This document shows positions 5,233-5,518 of a DNA stretch of 5,518 nucleotides, in pieces. The position numbers were made by a program, and so were the translations under genes. How positions within the stretch are numbered: the stretch's first letter is position 1; every line of letters starts with the position of its first letter. Under the pieces are notes generated by a model. It did no database searches. It saw only the letters and a program-made list of their open reading frames with translations, and was not told the origin of the DNA. Location of the stretch: assembly GCA_030018855.1 (NCBI GenBank), contig JASEHG010000132.1, positions 1 through 5,518 of the forward strand, read 5' to 3'. Source of the stretch: Candidatus Brocadiaceae bacterium. GTDB lineage: Bacteria > Planctomycetota > Brocadiia > Brocadiales > Bathyanammoxibiaceae.

Positions 5233-5518
5233 ATGTCAAAGCCTTGGGATAAAAGGTGGCAGGGCCACTCCCTGCAACTGTTACAGGCCGTGTTGCAGAA
5301 CGCGGGGGTGGGGCTGATGGTCCAGGATAGGGCACGTCGGATTGTCCTCTTAAATCCGGCCTTTGAGGAGATTACTGGGTGGAGGTGGCAGGAGATTGGG
5401 GGGAAGGAATGTCCTGAGGTATTTGGATGCCATACGCCTTCTGGGAAATGCCTCATGGATAACCATTGTCCTGGACTGATGGTCATAGGAAGTGGCGGGA
5501 CTACCAATCTGCCTGAGG
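5233..5518 (+). CDS. PAS-domain signalling protein, N-terminal 95 codons (cut by window edge)
   Basis: The frame opens at ATG 5233 and runs off the right edge. Residues 14-50 (LQLLQAVLQNAGVGLMVQDR to NPAFEEITGW) are the start of a PAS sensor domain: the input helix, then the strand carrying VQDRARRIVLLN and the NPAFEEITGW turn. C60, C66, C73 and C79 follow in the order expected for a PAS subgroup with clustered cysteines after the GK-x-C motif, which could bind a metal or iron-sulfur cluster or respond to redox state. Such domains usually sit before a histidine kinase, a sigma-54 activator or a diguanylate cyclase module; the output domain lies outside the window. There is no signal peptide or membrane segment in the visible part, so it looks cytoplasmic. 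The start is uncertain because the ribosome site is weak. Confidence 0.8.
   Translation, partial: MSKPWDKRWQGHSLQLLQAVLQNAGVGLMVQDRARRIVLLNPAFEEITGWRWQEIGGKECPEVFGCHTPSGKCLMDNHCPGLMVIGSGGTTNLPE

Noticed and set aside
5121..5507. 128-codon minus-strand frame at the right end
   Set aside because: It is antisense to a PAS domain with clear motif order and runs into the 5131-5180 palindrome; no domain is visible.

Overview
This 5.5-kb window comes from a bacterium of intermediate GC content. It carries four transcription units plus one tRNA gene. Palindromic repeats with a gtaggggcg core, a dispersed gacaggatgaacaggat repeat, a HEPN/MNT pair and a Cys-rich PAS protein suggest an environmental anaerobe of the Nitrospirota / former Deltaproteobacteria type. 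That is an impression from the style of the sequence, not a proven assignment. Nothing points to a phage, plasmid or CRISPR locus.

Layout. (1) Positions 1-806, minus strand: the N-terminal 268 codons of a DUF1848-family protein, cut by the left edge, so its expected C-terminal Cys cluster is outside the window. The reading frame stays open although it carries two palindromic inserts: a 75-nt block of three contiguous perfect hairpins (84-158) and a 29-bp dispersed palindrome (264-292). (2) Positions 807-938: a divergent promoter region containing a dispersed repeat. (3) Positions 1014-1702, plus strand: a two-gene HEPN/MNT toxin-antitoxin-like operon, AT-rich compared with the DUF1848 gene. 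(4) Positions 1812-4182, minus strand: lemA followed 22 bp later by a DUF2207 membrane protein with a Gly-rich tail, convergent with the HEPN/MNT pair. (5) Positions 4343-4753, minus strand: a small, unrecognised, one-pass membrane protein with His-rich ends. It has a good sigma-70-type promoter and a leader carrying a hairpin and 13-bp direct repeats. (6) Positions 4957-5033, minus strand: tRNA-Arg(CCT) with encoded CCA and a clear promoter. (7) A large imperfect palindrome at 5131-5180, then from 5233 the start of a plus-strand PAS-domain signalling protein that runs off the right edge.

How the parts relate: HEPN and MNT overlap and are probably co-translated as a regulated pair. LemA and DUF2207 are a recurrent envelope-associated partnership of unknown biochemical function. 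The other genes look independent. The most unusual signal is the set of palindromic elements, above all the in-frame triple-hairpin insert inside a conserved protein.
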